Source: a virus. From it: a stretch of 64,000 nucleotides of DNA. Position 1 is the stretch's first letter. Each line of letters starts with the position of its first letter. Below are positions 26,037 to 34,080 of this stretch, one piece after another. A program made the translations under genes and the position numbers. Below the pieces are notes generated by a model that saw nothing but the letters and a program-made list of their open reading frames with translations, was not told the DNA's origin and did not search any database. The stretch is taken from the IMG/VR virus record IMGVR_UViG_3300009130_000012, positions 36,845-100,844 of that record; one strand, 5' to 3'.

Positions 26037-27938
26037 ATGGCGATATACGATAAAAAAATAAAAGGGGGTAATGGTGTAAATTACACTAAAGAGGTTGATA
26101 ACTCTAGTGATTACTCTGGATTAACCAATGACACTTATTTTAAAAATTTAAGTGATGGATTAATTTATTATAAAAATACTTCGGGTGATGTTATAACACC
26201 TTTTGATGGACTTAATTTGGGTAATAGTGATTTAACATTAACAAATAATAGAACGGTTAATTTAACTGGTAGTTCGTTGACGTATAGTGACTCAGTTGGT
26301 AATACTAGTGTTGAGTCGTCATTGAGTTTAGGTACTGGTGATACATTGACATTTTCATCTCCACTTGGTGGTGCGGTATATTCTAAAGATGATGAAAATA
26401 TTAGTTATACTGGTGGTGGTGTTGGTGGAACATTCATATTTAATGTGGGTAGAGGTACTGCTCAAATGGATGTAACTCCATCAACAGGTTCAGTAGGTGG
26501 ATTCACATTAGGGGATGATAAAATAGGGACAAAAGGGTACGTGACTTATCAAACCAAAGGTGTAGTAGATGATAGTAGACTATCTGAAAATAATTTATAT
26601 TATTTTTATGTTGATTCTGGAGAGCTTAAAGGACGGTATAAGGATAACTTAGGTGTTGTAACCGATTTGACTATTGGTGCAAATATTGATTATAAGTTCG
26701 TTGTTAGAAGTAATGGTACTAATACATACTATGATGATTTTTATGTTGCTTTTAATAATTCAATATCTGGTGATATTATAGATGTGTATACTGACCAAAC
26801 AGTTGACTGTGGTTTAGGTACTGGTGCTTGGTCTTGGAATAAAGACATTACTGTAAACTTAAATGGGCATCATATTACTATAACAAATTTAGGTTATATC
26901 AGAGTTGAATCTAATGTTAATATTAAAATGACTAACGGCACTTTTGAAACTGAGAATAATTCAACAAACTTTTCAGCGTTTAACTTTTTTGGAACAACAG
27001 GTACAAGTACGTTTGAAGGTGATGGTGCTGTTAATGTTTTTTGTTATGTAGGTGGTTCTAATAGAGGTTCTTTTTATCAAAGAAGTACTGGTATAGTTAA
27101 AATATCAGGTGTTATAATGAAAGGTAACTATAGACTATGTGTTATAGGTGGTAGTGGTTGGGGTAGAATGTATCTTGATAAATGTATATTATACACTGAT
27201 GAAGCAACTAATAATGATGCTGTTTATGGTGATAATATAGAAGTTAGTAATTCTATTATATACGGAAAAGCATTTGCTGTTAGTGGTAGTTATGGTATAC
27301 CTTCAAGAGAAACTGTTAGAACGTTTATTAACTGTAATATAGTGTCTGATGGTGAATCAGCAATAGGTTCAAGGTCAGCAATATTTAGTAATTGCACTAT
27401 TACAACTAAAGATGATGAAGTTAGAATTGGGATTGGTGGAGAACAAGAATATTATAATTGTAAAATAGAAAGAACTGGTACTGTTGGTACCGCTTTTAAT
27501 ATAACTAATACGTCTAACGTAAGAATGTATAACACAGAAATCATATCTACTGGTGGTGGAGTTGTTACTAATTTACCTTTGGAGTTTTATCAATGTTATA
27601 TTAAAGCAAATAATGGTGATGGAATTCGACACACATCTACAATAAATGATTTAAACTTAATAGTTGAAAACTCTTATATAGAAGCTACGGGTGGTAACTG
27701 TATGTTTTTTGACAGAATAAGTGAAGGATTAACTTCAACAGTCACTAATAGCACCTTAATATGTAACACAACAAGCACTTATTGTCTTAATGCTAGAACG
27801 GGTTCTTATTATAAATTTTCAGGTAATTCATTTAAGAATACTGCTAACAGTGCTGACGTTTATAGTAGAGCAGGACTTATAACTGAAAATACACAAACAA
27901 CAACAACTGATACATTTGGAAATATAATTTTAGATTAA
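26037..27938 (+). CDS. Tail fibre/spike with diverged anchor and beta-helix body
   Basis: The 633-residue protein starts with a diverged copy of the shared anchor: GVNYTKEVDNSSDYSGLTND, then TYFKNLSDGLIYYKNTSGDV (about 13-52). A beta-helix starts near residue 235 (TYYDDFYVAFNNSISGDIID) and continues with Asn ladders such as NCNIVSDGESAIG. The end DTFGNIILD is the fibre cap seen in the 12700, 40905, 43757 and 46644 products. It is the last long gene of fibre cluster 1. Confidence 0.82.
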   Translation: MAIYDKKIKGGNGVNYTKEVDNSSDYSGLTNDTYFKNLSDGLIYYKNTSGDVITPFDGLNLGNSDLTLTNNRTVNLTGSSLTYSDSVGNTSVESSLSLGTGDTLTFSSPLGGAVYSKDDENISYTGGGVGGTFIFNVGRGTAQMDVTPSTGSVGGFTLGDDKIGTKGYVTYQTKGVVDDSRLSENNLYYFYVDSGELKGRYKDNLGVVTDLTIGANIDYKFVVRSNGTNTYYDDFYVAFNNSISGDIIDVYTDQTVDCGLGTGAWSWNKDITVNLNGHHITITNLGYIRVESNVNIKMTNGTFETENNSTNFSAFNFFGTTGTSTFEGDGAVNVFCYVGGSNRGSFYQRSTGIVKISGVIMKGNYRLCVIGGSGWGRMYLDKCILYTDEATNNDAVYGDNIEVSNSIIYGKAFAVSGSYGIPSRETVRTFINCNIVSDGESAIGSRSAIFSNCTITTKDDEVRIGIGGEQEYYNCKIERTGTVGTAFNITNTSNVRMYNTEIISTGGGVVTNLPLEFYQCYIKANNGDGIRHTSTINDLNLIVENSYIEATGGNCMFFDRISEGLTSTVTNSTLICNTTSTYCLNARTGSYYKFSGNSFKNTANSADVYSRAGLITENTQTTTTDTFGNIILD

Positions 27939-28001
27939 ATGAACGCAAATGTAACTATAACAGCTTCAGCAGATGAAGGAAACGGAAATAGAAGTATATA
28001 A
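27939..28001 (+). CDS. Tiny ORF or remnant after the last fibre of cluster 1
   Basis: An ATG directly abuts the fibre stop codon and opens a 20-residue frame (MNANVTITASADEGNGNRSI) ending at TAA 27999-28001. The stop overlaps another ATG at 28001 whose frame runs into the terminator. The MNAN start is shared with the 46215 protein. It may be the stump of a deleted fibre accessory gene. Confidence 0.3.
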   Translation: MNANVTITASADEGNGNRSI

Positions 28002-28055
28002 TGAGCGTTAAAAGTGAAATACGAAAGATAATTATAAGGATAGTTAGGTTGAATA

Positions 28056-28085
28056 AAAAAAAAACAGGGTTAACCCTGTTTTTTT
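28056..28085. terminator. Bidirectional terminator between converging units
   Basis: A perfect palindrome centred between 28070 and 28071 (AACAGGGTT/AACCCTGTT core) is flanked by an A run on the left and a T run on the right, so it can stop transcription from both sides. It separates fibre cluster 1 (plus) from the DNA polymerase gene (minus), whose stop is at 28089. Confidence 0.88.
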
Positions 28086-28088
28086 ATT

Positions 28089-31000
28089 TTAATTACTTAA
28101 ATTAGAAATATGTCTTTCTAATGCTGATGATTTATATTTTAAAATCTGTTCCATAGATAACATATTATATTTATCTGGTATAATACCAGTTTTCTCTATT
28201 TCTACAATTTCTAAGTATGATAATTCTTCCTCATTAATTGAATTAACTACGTCCATTGCATTTAACAAACCTATATCATTTGGTTTATTCATAGCCATTG
28301 GTGGTATCACCTCTTCAATTGGGATTACTTGCTCAGTTGGTGTATGTAATGTTGGGTTATTATCCACTTCCACATTTTGTGGTACACCATCATCTACAAT
28401 TAAAACCTCATCTTCGAACTCATTATAGTCTGGCACTAAATCTAAATACTTAGCTTTTTCTTCAGCCCATTGTTTAGCAGTTGTACTGTTTGGTAACTTA
28501 TTTACGGATGTCCAGAATTTAAGTTCTTTATCTTCCATAGTCATAAGTGCTTCATAGGTGTCTTGGTCACCTTCATCTAATGGTTCTCCAGCAACTAGCT
28601 TACACTGTTCTTCACTAAAGAATTCCCTTTCTTCTAGCATATATTCTTTAGTTTTTCTATCTTTTTTAACATCAATAATAATTCTATCCCTAATCTCCTT
28701 AGAGAAACATACTAATAGACCACTAATACGTTTATTGAATGCGGAAATATATCTAGGTAAGTTATAATCTTCAACTAATAAATCTGGATTCTTTTCTAAA
28801 TCTTCTTCTGAAATCATTTTACAATTTAATTGTATTGATTTTTCACCCGTTTTTTTATCAGTAACCGTTTTTAAGTCACCATGAGATTTAGATGTACCAG
28901 TATTATAATAGTAAATAACATCTCCAAGACCAGGTGTTAAATTGTTAACTAATATTAACTCCATATGTGCTTGTCTAGGCATAGGATTACCCGCTTTATT
29001 AACTTTTTTACAGTCCTCTATGTATTGACTGTTTGTTTTCTTAACCTTACTTTTAGATGCTAACTTAGCGATAGGAATTTTATAATTATATAACTTATCA
29101 ATATATTCGTAGTATAGTTCAATAAACTCATAACCGTTACCATCTAATAATAATCTAATACCTTTATCCATAAATTCTTCTAGATATGTTGGTAATGATT
29201 TAGATTTAACTGTATTACCTACAATCTTTAATTTAATTTTAGGGTCATTATTATCGTCATAACCTTTTAATATGTTGTTAGCATAGTTCTTACGCTTAAA
29301 GTTGATGGTTGATGTACAGATATCATCAATATCTAATCCCATACGACCAATCATATACTTTTCGTTAAAGTCGGCAACTACGGCATCGACACCAGTTAAT
29401 GTTTCACCAGCTTTCTTCATAGTTAACCTATGATTACCTTTAACTAAGTATTTAATTTCATTTACTGTTTCTGGAATTGCAAAGTTAGCTCCATCAGTGT
29501 CAAGTACTAATACTCTAAACCCGTAATTTTCGGTAAAATGTTTTACCATCAAACGTAAGTATTGTCTACCTCTACAAGTGGTTTCTTCAGCGCAAGCGAT
29601 ATCACCCCATGGAAATATATATGGTGCACCAAAAGAACCAAAGAATGAGTTAGCGAGTATCTTTAATGGTAATTGTTGTGTGTCGTAGAAATTAGACATA
29701 GCTTTATCACCTTTAGCCCCGTATTCATTTTTTAATGCTTTGTATTTATCCCTAGTTTCCGCAATATATAATAACATACCTTTCATTACACCAGAAATAT
29801 CTAAATCTGGGAATATGTCGTGAGTAAGTTCAATATTTGGGTATAGTGCAGCGTAATCTAATTTAACTACATCTTTAGCATATCCAGTTTCTAATAATCT
29901 AGATAAACCACCAGTAAATTCTCTTTTAGTTTCGTAATTAGGTATTGCTAAATTATTTTCATACGACCAAGCTAACATAATCGTTTTCCATAGTGCTGCA
30001 GTACCCATAGTTGTACTTCTCATATATGATGCTGGTACTAACTTAGCTAATAGGAAAGCTGCTTGATTAAATTCGAAATCTACTTTCTCTGTTTCCCAAA
30101 GGTCATCAATAAGGTAGCGCTCTACTATGAACGCTCCAGTTTTTTCCTCATATCCATCTTCAAGTCCTCTGTCTTTATTAATTTTATAGTAATCACCATT
30201 AGTTTCATTGAACGCATATTTATTTTCATCATCATGCCAAGTTGTGAAAATCTTATCACCAGGTACATATACACGATTTGGTTTGTTAGCACCTTGAAAC
30301 TTAGTAATGTATTTAAGAGACCAAGATTTAATCTCTGAGTTTATAGCTTGAGCTTTTCTAACTGAGTGAGCAATATCGATAATACTATACCCCCACATAT
30401 TAGTTTGTTGGTAATGTTCAGTATCAGCACCGAATTTTACTGTAGAATCACGTCTAGTTAATTTTTTGTCTTTATTTAATGTTTTAGCAATTTCTTTAAT
30501 ATCTAAACCTAATATTTCTGCTCTTTGTAAAATGAAATCCCAGTCAAAAAACTCGGAGTTATAACCAGCAATTATATCTGGTTTAAAATAGTCAATTATT
30601 TGAAAAAAATTAGTGATGACTTTTCTCTCCAACATCCTTTCCTCTTTTTTAGTATCTCCTTTTACTTCTAAGACCTTTTCAAAACCTTTATTAGTCTTTA
30701 TACCAATTTGGAATATTCTGTCTCTCTTAGGGTCTAATCCAGAGGTTTCAATATCGAAATGCATTCTATGTAAATCATCATAACTATCAAACCCTTTAAA
30801 TAACCGTTTACCAGATTGTACCATATATTGTTCAACTGGTGATAATGTCATGAATAATTTAGAGTCTATTTCTGGTGGTAAAGCATTTTTAAGTGGAATC
30901 CCCATAATCTTTTTAATGGAATCAGCACATTTAAAAACATCTAATCCACCTTCTTTAAAAAATGATAATAGTTTTTGGTACGGATTATTAGTGTAGAACA

Positions 31001-31328
31001 TATAAGTAAACCCGTTAGTTAACCTATCTGGTTCGAATCCATTAGCGTCGGTAGTTATAAGTTTTTTCCATTTAACACCAAATTCACGCATTGCACGTTT
31101 AAAATTTAGTCTATTACCTCCGTAAAGATATTTAAACGCTTCTGGTTTACAATAAATAAATGGTTTAAGACTTTTAGTCTCGATATGTTTTTTACCCCTA
31201 TTTGGGTCATTAATGATTAGTTTAATGTCGGTTGTGAAATATTCACCTTCTACACCCACGATATACTTTTGTGGGTCACGACCTTCGATGAAACGTGATA
31301 TTACATCACTAGGTACAAATTCTGTCAT
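28089..31328 (-). CDS. Family B DNA polymerase with 3'-5' exonuclease
   Basis: This 1079-residue protein is the replicative polymerase. Exo I is FDIETSGLD (191-199, Asp192/Glu194), Exo II is IIAGYNSEFFDWDF (252-265), and Exo III lies near YLIDD (405-409). Polymerase motif A is LDYAALYPNIE (490-500), motif B is PLKILANSFFGSFG (554-567), and motif C is VLVLDTDGAN (606-615, Asp610 and Asp612), with Gly replacing the more usual Ser. T4 gp43 is 898 residues; the extra length is mainly a C-terminal tail with a Pro/Glu-rich linker. It is transcribed alone from a host-type promoter with a tandem repeat in its leader. Confidence 0.96.
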   Translation of the reverse strand: MTEFVPSDVISRFIEGRDPQKYIVGVEGEYFTTDIKLIINDPNRGKKHIETKSLKPFIYCKPEAFKYLYGGNRLNFKRAMREFGVKWKKLITTDANGFEPDRLTNGFTYMFYTNNPYQKLLSFFKEGGLDVFKCADSIKKIMGIPLKNALPPEIDSKLFMTLSPVEQYMVQSGKRLFKGFDSYDDLHRMHFDIETSGLDPKRDRIFQIGIKTNKGFEKVLEVKGDTKKEERMLERKVITNFFQIIDYFKPDIIAGYNSEFFDWDFILQRAEILGLDIKEIAKTLNKDKKLTRRDSTVKFGADTEHYQQTNMWGYSIIDIAHSVRKAQAINSEIKSWSLKYITKFQGANKPNRVYVPGDKIFTTWHDDENKYAFNETNGDYYKINKDRGLEDGYEEKTGAFIVERYLIDDLWETEKVDFEFNQAAFLLAKLVPASYMRSTTMGTAALWKTIMLAWSYENNLAIPNYETKREFTGGLSRLLETGYAKDVVKLDYAALYPNIELTHDIFPDLDISGVMKGMLLYIAETRDKYKALKNEYGAKGDKAMSNFYDTQQLPLKILANSFFGSFGAPYIFPWGDIACAEETTCRGRQYLRLMVKHFTENYGFRVLVLDTDGANFAIPETVNEIKYLVKGNHRLTMKKAGETLTGVDAVVADFNEKYMIGRMGLDIDDICTSTINFKRKNYANNILKGYDDNNDPKIKLKIVGNTVKSKSLPTYLEEFMDKGIRLLLDGNGYEFIELYYEYIDKLYNYKIPIAKLASKSKVKKTNSQYIEDCKKVNKAGNPMPRQAHMELILVNNLTPGLGDVIYYYNTGTSKSHGDLKTVTDKKTGEKSIQLNCKMISEEDLEKNPDLLVEDYNLPRYISAFNKRISGLLVCFSKEIRDRIIIDVKKDRKTKEYMLEEREFFSEEQCKLVAGEPLDEGDQDTYEALMTMEDKELKFWTSVNKLPNSTTAKQWAEEKAKYLDLVPDYNEFEDEVLIVDDGVPQNVEVDNNPTLHTPTEQVIPIEEVIPPMAMNKPNDIGLLNAMDVVNSINEEELSYLEIVEIEKTGIIPDKYNMLSMEQILKYKSSALERHISNLSN

Positions 31329-31343
31329 AGAGTACGTTTAATT

Positions 31344-31369
31344 TTGTTACTAAAATCTTGTTACTAAAA
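31344..31369 (-). repeat. Tandem 12-base repeat in the polymerase leader
   Basis: TTGTTACTAAAA occurs at 31344-31355 and again at 31358-31369 with a period of 14 bases, between the polymerase promoter and its start codon at 31328. The transcript would contain two copies of UUUUAGUAACAA. It could be an operator or RNA-binding site; T4 polymerase is known to repress its own translation through its leader. Confidence 0.5.
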
Positions 31370-31370
31370 A

Positions 31371-31401
31371 CAAAACTACTACAAATTCAAACTCAACCCA
31401 A
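31371..31401 (-). promoter_or_regulatory. Bacteroidota-type promoter for DNA polymerase
   Basis: On the minus strand TTG (31399-31401), a 20-base spacer and TAGTTTTG (31371-31378) match TTG-N17-23-TAnnTTTG. It sits between the stop of the upstream gene (31402) and the polymerase ATG, leaving a leader of about 35 bases. Confidence 0.7.
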
Positions 31402-31773
31402 CTATTTTTTTATGTAACCGTCTTTTATATGAATATATAATTCGTCCCTAATAGGTGTTTTAAGTATCGTACCGTCATTAAATTTAATTACGAATTCACC
31501 TATAAAAGTACCAGATTTTTTAGTGTCTTTTTCATCCCATTCATAAGTAATAAAGTACTCTTCATAATCAGTATCACAATTACTTTCCTTTAACTTACAT
31601 GTTGCTGGTTTCATTGATATCCTCTTAGTACCATTTTCAGCGTCATACATATTAAAAAATATATCAGCATCTTGAATCATATCATGGAACTTACGATAAT
31701 CGTTTCTACCATCCTTTATCAATTCCATGATAAGGTGAGGTCTTGTACTTTTAGTTTTTATGAAAAAATCCAT
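31402..31773 (-). CDS. Putative tail/baseplate beta-sandwich protein (BppU-N-like)
   Basis: The 123-residue protein resembles the BppU N-terminal/DUF2479-type domain of phage baseplate proteins. ADIFFNMYDAENGTKRI (about 36-52) is followed by YEEYFITYEWDEKDTKKSGT (about 70-89) and GEFVIKFNDGTILKTPIRDE (about 91-110), fitting the pattern 'W..DT...G.y.geF.v.f.DG....P'. It follows a neck-like gene by 16 bases and shares its late-type promoter. It is probably a tail or neck component. Confidence 0.55.
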   Translation of the reverse strand: MDFFIKTKSTRPHLIMELIKDGRNDYRKFHDMIQDADIFFNMYDAENGTKRISMKPATCKLKESNCDTDYEEYFITYEWDEKDTKKSGTFIGEFVIKFNDGTILKTPIRDELYIHIKDGYIKK

Positions 31774-31789
31774 CTATATTACTTTTTAA

Positions 31790-32944
31790 TTATATCGCTT
31801 GCCAATCTAATGGTTGGAACCCTAAACCTTTATTTAAATTTTCAGCTTCATTAGCTTTTCTTTCTAAGTGTGTATCACTAGATAATTTTACTAAGTATTC
31901 AGAATACTCTTCAAATACTTTATCCTTTTCTTCTTTACCTTCAGACAATAAATTATCATAATCCATTGTTAAGTCAGAATTAGGTATGTTTAATGAACCA
32001 CTAAATTTACCTCTAACTCTACCCAACGCACTTTTAGATTCTGCAATTAATAATCTTCTAATATATACTTTAGATGGTTCATTAAAATCGGAGAAACTTA
32101 ATCTAGTTAATGGAACTTCACTAGGTATTTTAATAATATCTTTATTTTCTAATCTACAGTCATCAACATTTTCTGGATTAACATCATAATAGTGATACCA
32201 AACTTTACACCCGACTAAATTAATTGAGTTTGACGCTCCGCCAATACCTTGTCCAAATGACATTTTAGAACCAGGTGTGCTCATTAAATGTAATAATCTA
32301 GTTCCGTTAGGTCCAGCAGTTACTTTATAGATTAAATCACTTCTTAACATTCTGTTCTTTAAGTCCATATCGGTTTGACTTAATAAAACGTCAAATGCTG
32401 GTGCAATATAATAACCTCCGAAACCACCACTACTATTAATTCCAGCGGCACCACCTATTCCAGAACCTATACTTCCGTTACCACCAGCTAATCCAAAATC
32501 AAATCCACCATAGTTGGCTCTAAGTGCGTGGTCGATGGTTGGAGGTGTCATCCATAAGACCTCATTAACTTCTCTACCAGCTGGGATTGTATAAACCTGT
32601 TTTCCAGATTCTATATCAATATAATCCTTTTTAAGCTCCCAAGGACCTCTAGCTTGTAACCCAACTTGTTTAGAATAAGCATATGTGAATTGGTCTTGAA
32701 AATCTAACGAACGTGTTGATAATGCAAATGCAATATCAGATTTAGTAACGTCTTTACCGATAAGCGAACTCCATTGATTTTCAATCAACCAATTTTGTAA
32801 AAATGATGCGATATGTTCTATACTAATTTCTAAGTATGTACATAACATCTCATCTTCAAGTTCAACTTTTCTTAAAGGTGCACCTAAAGTATGTCTAACT
32901 TGTCTAAATAAACGTTCCTTATCTTCTTCGTTGATATTACACAT
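31790..32944 (-). CDS. Putative neck protein (T4 gp13-like)
   Basis: The 384-residue protein starts with a helical region (VRHTLGAPLRKVELEDEMLC, about 16-35) like the N-terminus of gp13 neck proteins ('LGaPvi.v.l.d'). It continues with KKDYIDIESGKQVYTIPAGR (about 104-123), the strand that leads to a beta domain in that family. A Gly-rich insertion of about 50 residues (from GLAGGNGSIGSGIGGAAG) follows, and the C-terminus is helical and charged. It begins just after a late-type element. The assignment rests on remembered patterns and the presence of gp14/gp15-like genes nearby. Confidence 0.5.
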   Translation of the reverse strand: MCNINEEDKERLFRQVRHTLGAPLRKVELEDEMLCTYLEISIEHIASFLQNWLIENQWSSLIGKDVTKSDIAFALSTRSLDFQDQFTYAYSKQVGLQARGPWELKKDYIDIESGKQVYTIPAGREVNEVLWMTPPTIDHALRANYGGFDFGLAGGNGSIGSGIGGAAGINSSGGFGGYYIAPAFDVLLSQTDMDLKNRMLRSDLIYKVTAGPNGTRLLHLMSTPGSKMSFGQGIGGASNSINLVGCKVWYHYYDVNPENVDDCRLENKDIIKIPSEVPLTRLSFSDFNEPSKVYIRRLLIAESKSALGRVRGKFSGSLNIPNSDLTMDYDNLLSEGKEEKDKVFEEYSEYLVKLSSDTHLERKANEAENLNKGLGFQPLDWQAI

Positions 32945-32950
32945 AATACA

Positions 32951-32966
32951 CTTTTTTATATAAATA
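32951..32966 (-). promoter_or_regulatory. Late-type element upstream of the neck gene
   Basis: On the minus strand this reads TATTTATATAAAAAAG, ending 6 bases before the ATG at 32944. It lies between the glutaredoxin stop (32972) and the neck gene. Confidence 0.55.
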
Positions 32967-32971
32967 GTTTG

Positions 32972-33229
32972 TTATGCGTCTTTGATTAGGTTAATTAAAT
33001 CATCTATTGTTTTATACGATTTATCTGGAGCATATAAATTATTCTTATATTTAACTACTGGTATATTATCCGAACCAGTTATATTAATTATTTGAGTTAG
33101 AAACTCTTCATTTTTATGTTTAGATAAGTCAACCCAGTCATAGTCATAACCTATAGTTATTAATGCCTTTTTGAGTTCGATACACCAGTCGCAATTAGGT
33201 ATTCCGTATATAACTAATAATTCTTTCAT
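32972..33229 (-). CDS. Glutaredoxin-like protein
   Basis: The 85-residue protein has the redox motif CDWC (13-16) in the loop IYGIPNCDWCIELKKAL and the cis-proline segment NIPVVKY (about 55-61). Its length is right for a phage glutaredoxin. Such proteins usually reduce ribonucleotide reductase; no reductase gene is in this window. The start overlaps the intein-like gene by 4 bases, so it is coupled to the SNF2 operon. Confidence 0.88.
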   Translation of the reverse strand: MKELLVIYGIPNCDWCIELKKALITIGYDYDWVDLSKHKNEEFLTQIINITGSDNIPVVKYKNNLYAPDKSYKTIDDLINLIKDA

Positions 33230-34080
33230 TTAATAGGTAAATAGTGTTTAGATATTAATATAGGTTCTTCACTTAATTTAGGTATAATTTTATAGTATAT
33301 GGATTTAGTGTCTAAAGGTGTTATACTTCTTATTTTTCTAACCATTTTAAACGGGTCTGATTTATATCTATTAACTTTATCATTCTTTTTAAATGGATTT
33401 ATAGGTAATATAAATTTACACGTATATCTAAATCTAGCACCAGCATTTTCAATATACATTGCCATACCGCCTAGAGAATTAATAACTTCTTTAAACTGTA
33501 ATATAATTATTGGGTCTGATGATGAATATGTTGTATATGAACTACCACCCATTAAATTACCTCTAGTATCCATCATACCTCTGATTAATTCTTCCCTACT
33601 TCTATAATCAGATATTAAATATTTTTCTGGAATTCTACCATCACCATTCAATTCTTTAAGTAATTTATAACTTTTATTACTAATTTCTGATTGTGAAATT
33701 AAACAACCTAATAAATAGGGGTCAGTTGGTAACTCATCTTTAACATACTTAGCTACTCCATTATTAAGCACTTGATACTGATGAATATTATTGTTATCTA
33801 TATAAACACCTTTTTTATAAAGTTCTTCTATATTAAAATCGGTAATAATACGATTCCTTTTAATGTTCATTGTGTTGAAGCCAGTGATTAAATCCCTACC
33901 ATGGTATTTTGTGAATGAATCGTCAGTAAAATTGACTTGGTATTCATAGTCATCTCCATCTACAATGATTTCTTTAATAGGTGTTAAATCCCCACGTTTA
34001 TCAAATATGAAGTTATCAGTATTAATTTCACTAACTGGTAACCAACCATAACCACTGGCTATTAAAACATCACCTACCAT
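33226..34080 (-). CDS. Free-standing intein-derived Hint/LAGLIDADG protein
   Basis: The 284-residue protein has the layout of an intein with a homing endonuclease. Residues 1-70 match the Hint N-terminus (VGDVLIASGYGWLPVSEI, then DKRGDLTPIKEI and a TKYHGRDL block B). LPTDPYLLGCLISQS (118-132) and ELIRGMMDTRGNL (163-175) are the two LAGLIDADG helices, the second being nearly canonical. The end (VRKIRSITPLDTKSIYYKI, then ILISKHYLPIK) matches the intein C-terminus. Cys1 is replaced by the initiating Met, and the C-terminal His-Asn is replaced by Ile-Lys, so it cannot self-splice in the usual way. Its ATG overlaps the SNF2 stop codon. Confidence 0.78.
   Translation of the reverse strand: MVGDVLIASGYGWLPVSEINTDNFIFDKRGDLTPIKEIIVDGDDYEYQVNFTDDSFTKYHGRDLITGFNTMNIKRNRIITDFNIEELYKKGVYIDNNNIHQYQVLNNGVAKYVKDELPTDPYLLGCLISQSEISNKSYKLLKELNGDGRIPEKYLISDYRSREELIRGMMDTRGNLMGGSSYTTYSSSDPIIILQFKEVINSLGGMAMYIENAGARFRYTCKFILPINPFKKNDKVNRYKSDPFKMVRKIRSITPLDTKSIYYKIIPKLSEEPILISKHYLPIK

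Noticed and set aside
28001-28105. 34-codon ORF running through the terminator
   Set aside because: Most of its codons come from the terminator palindrome and A/T runs, so it is unlikely to be coding.
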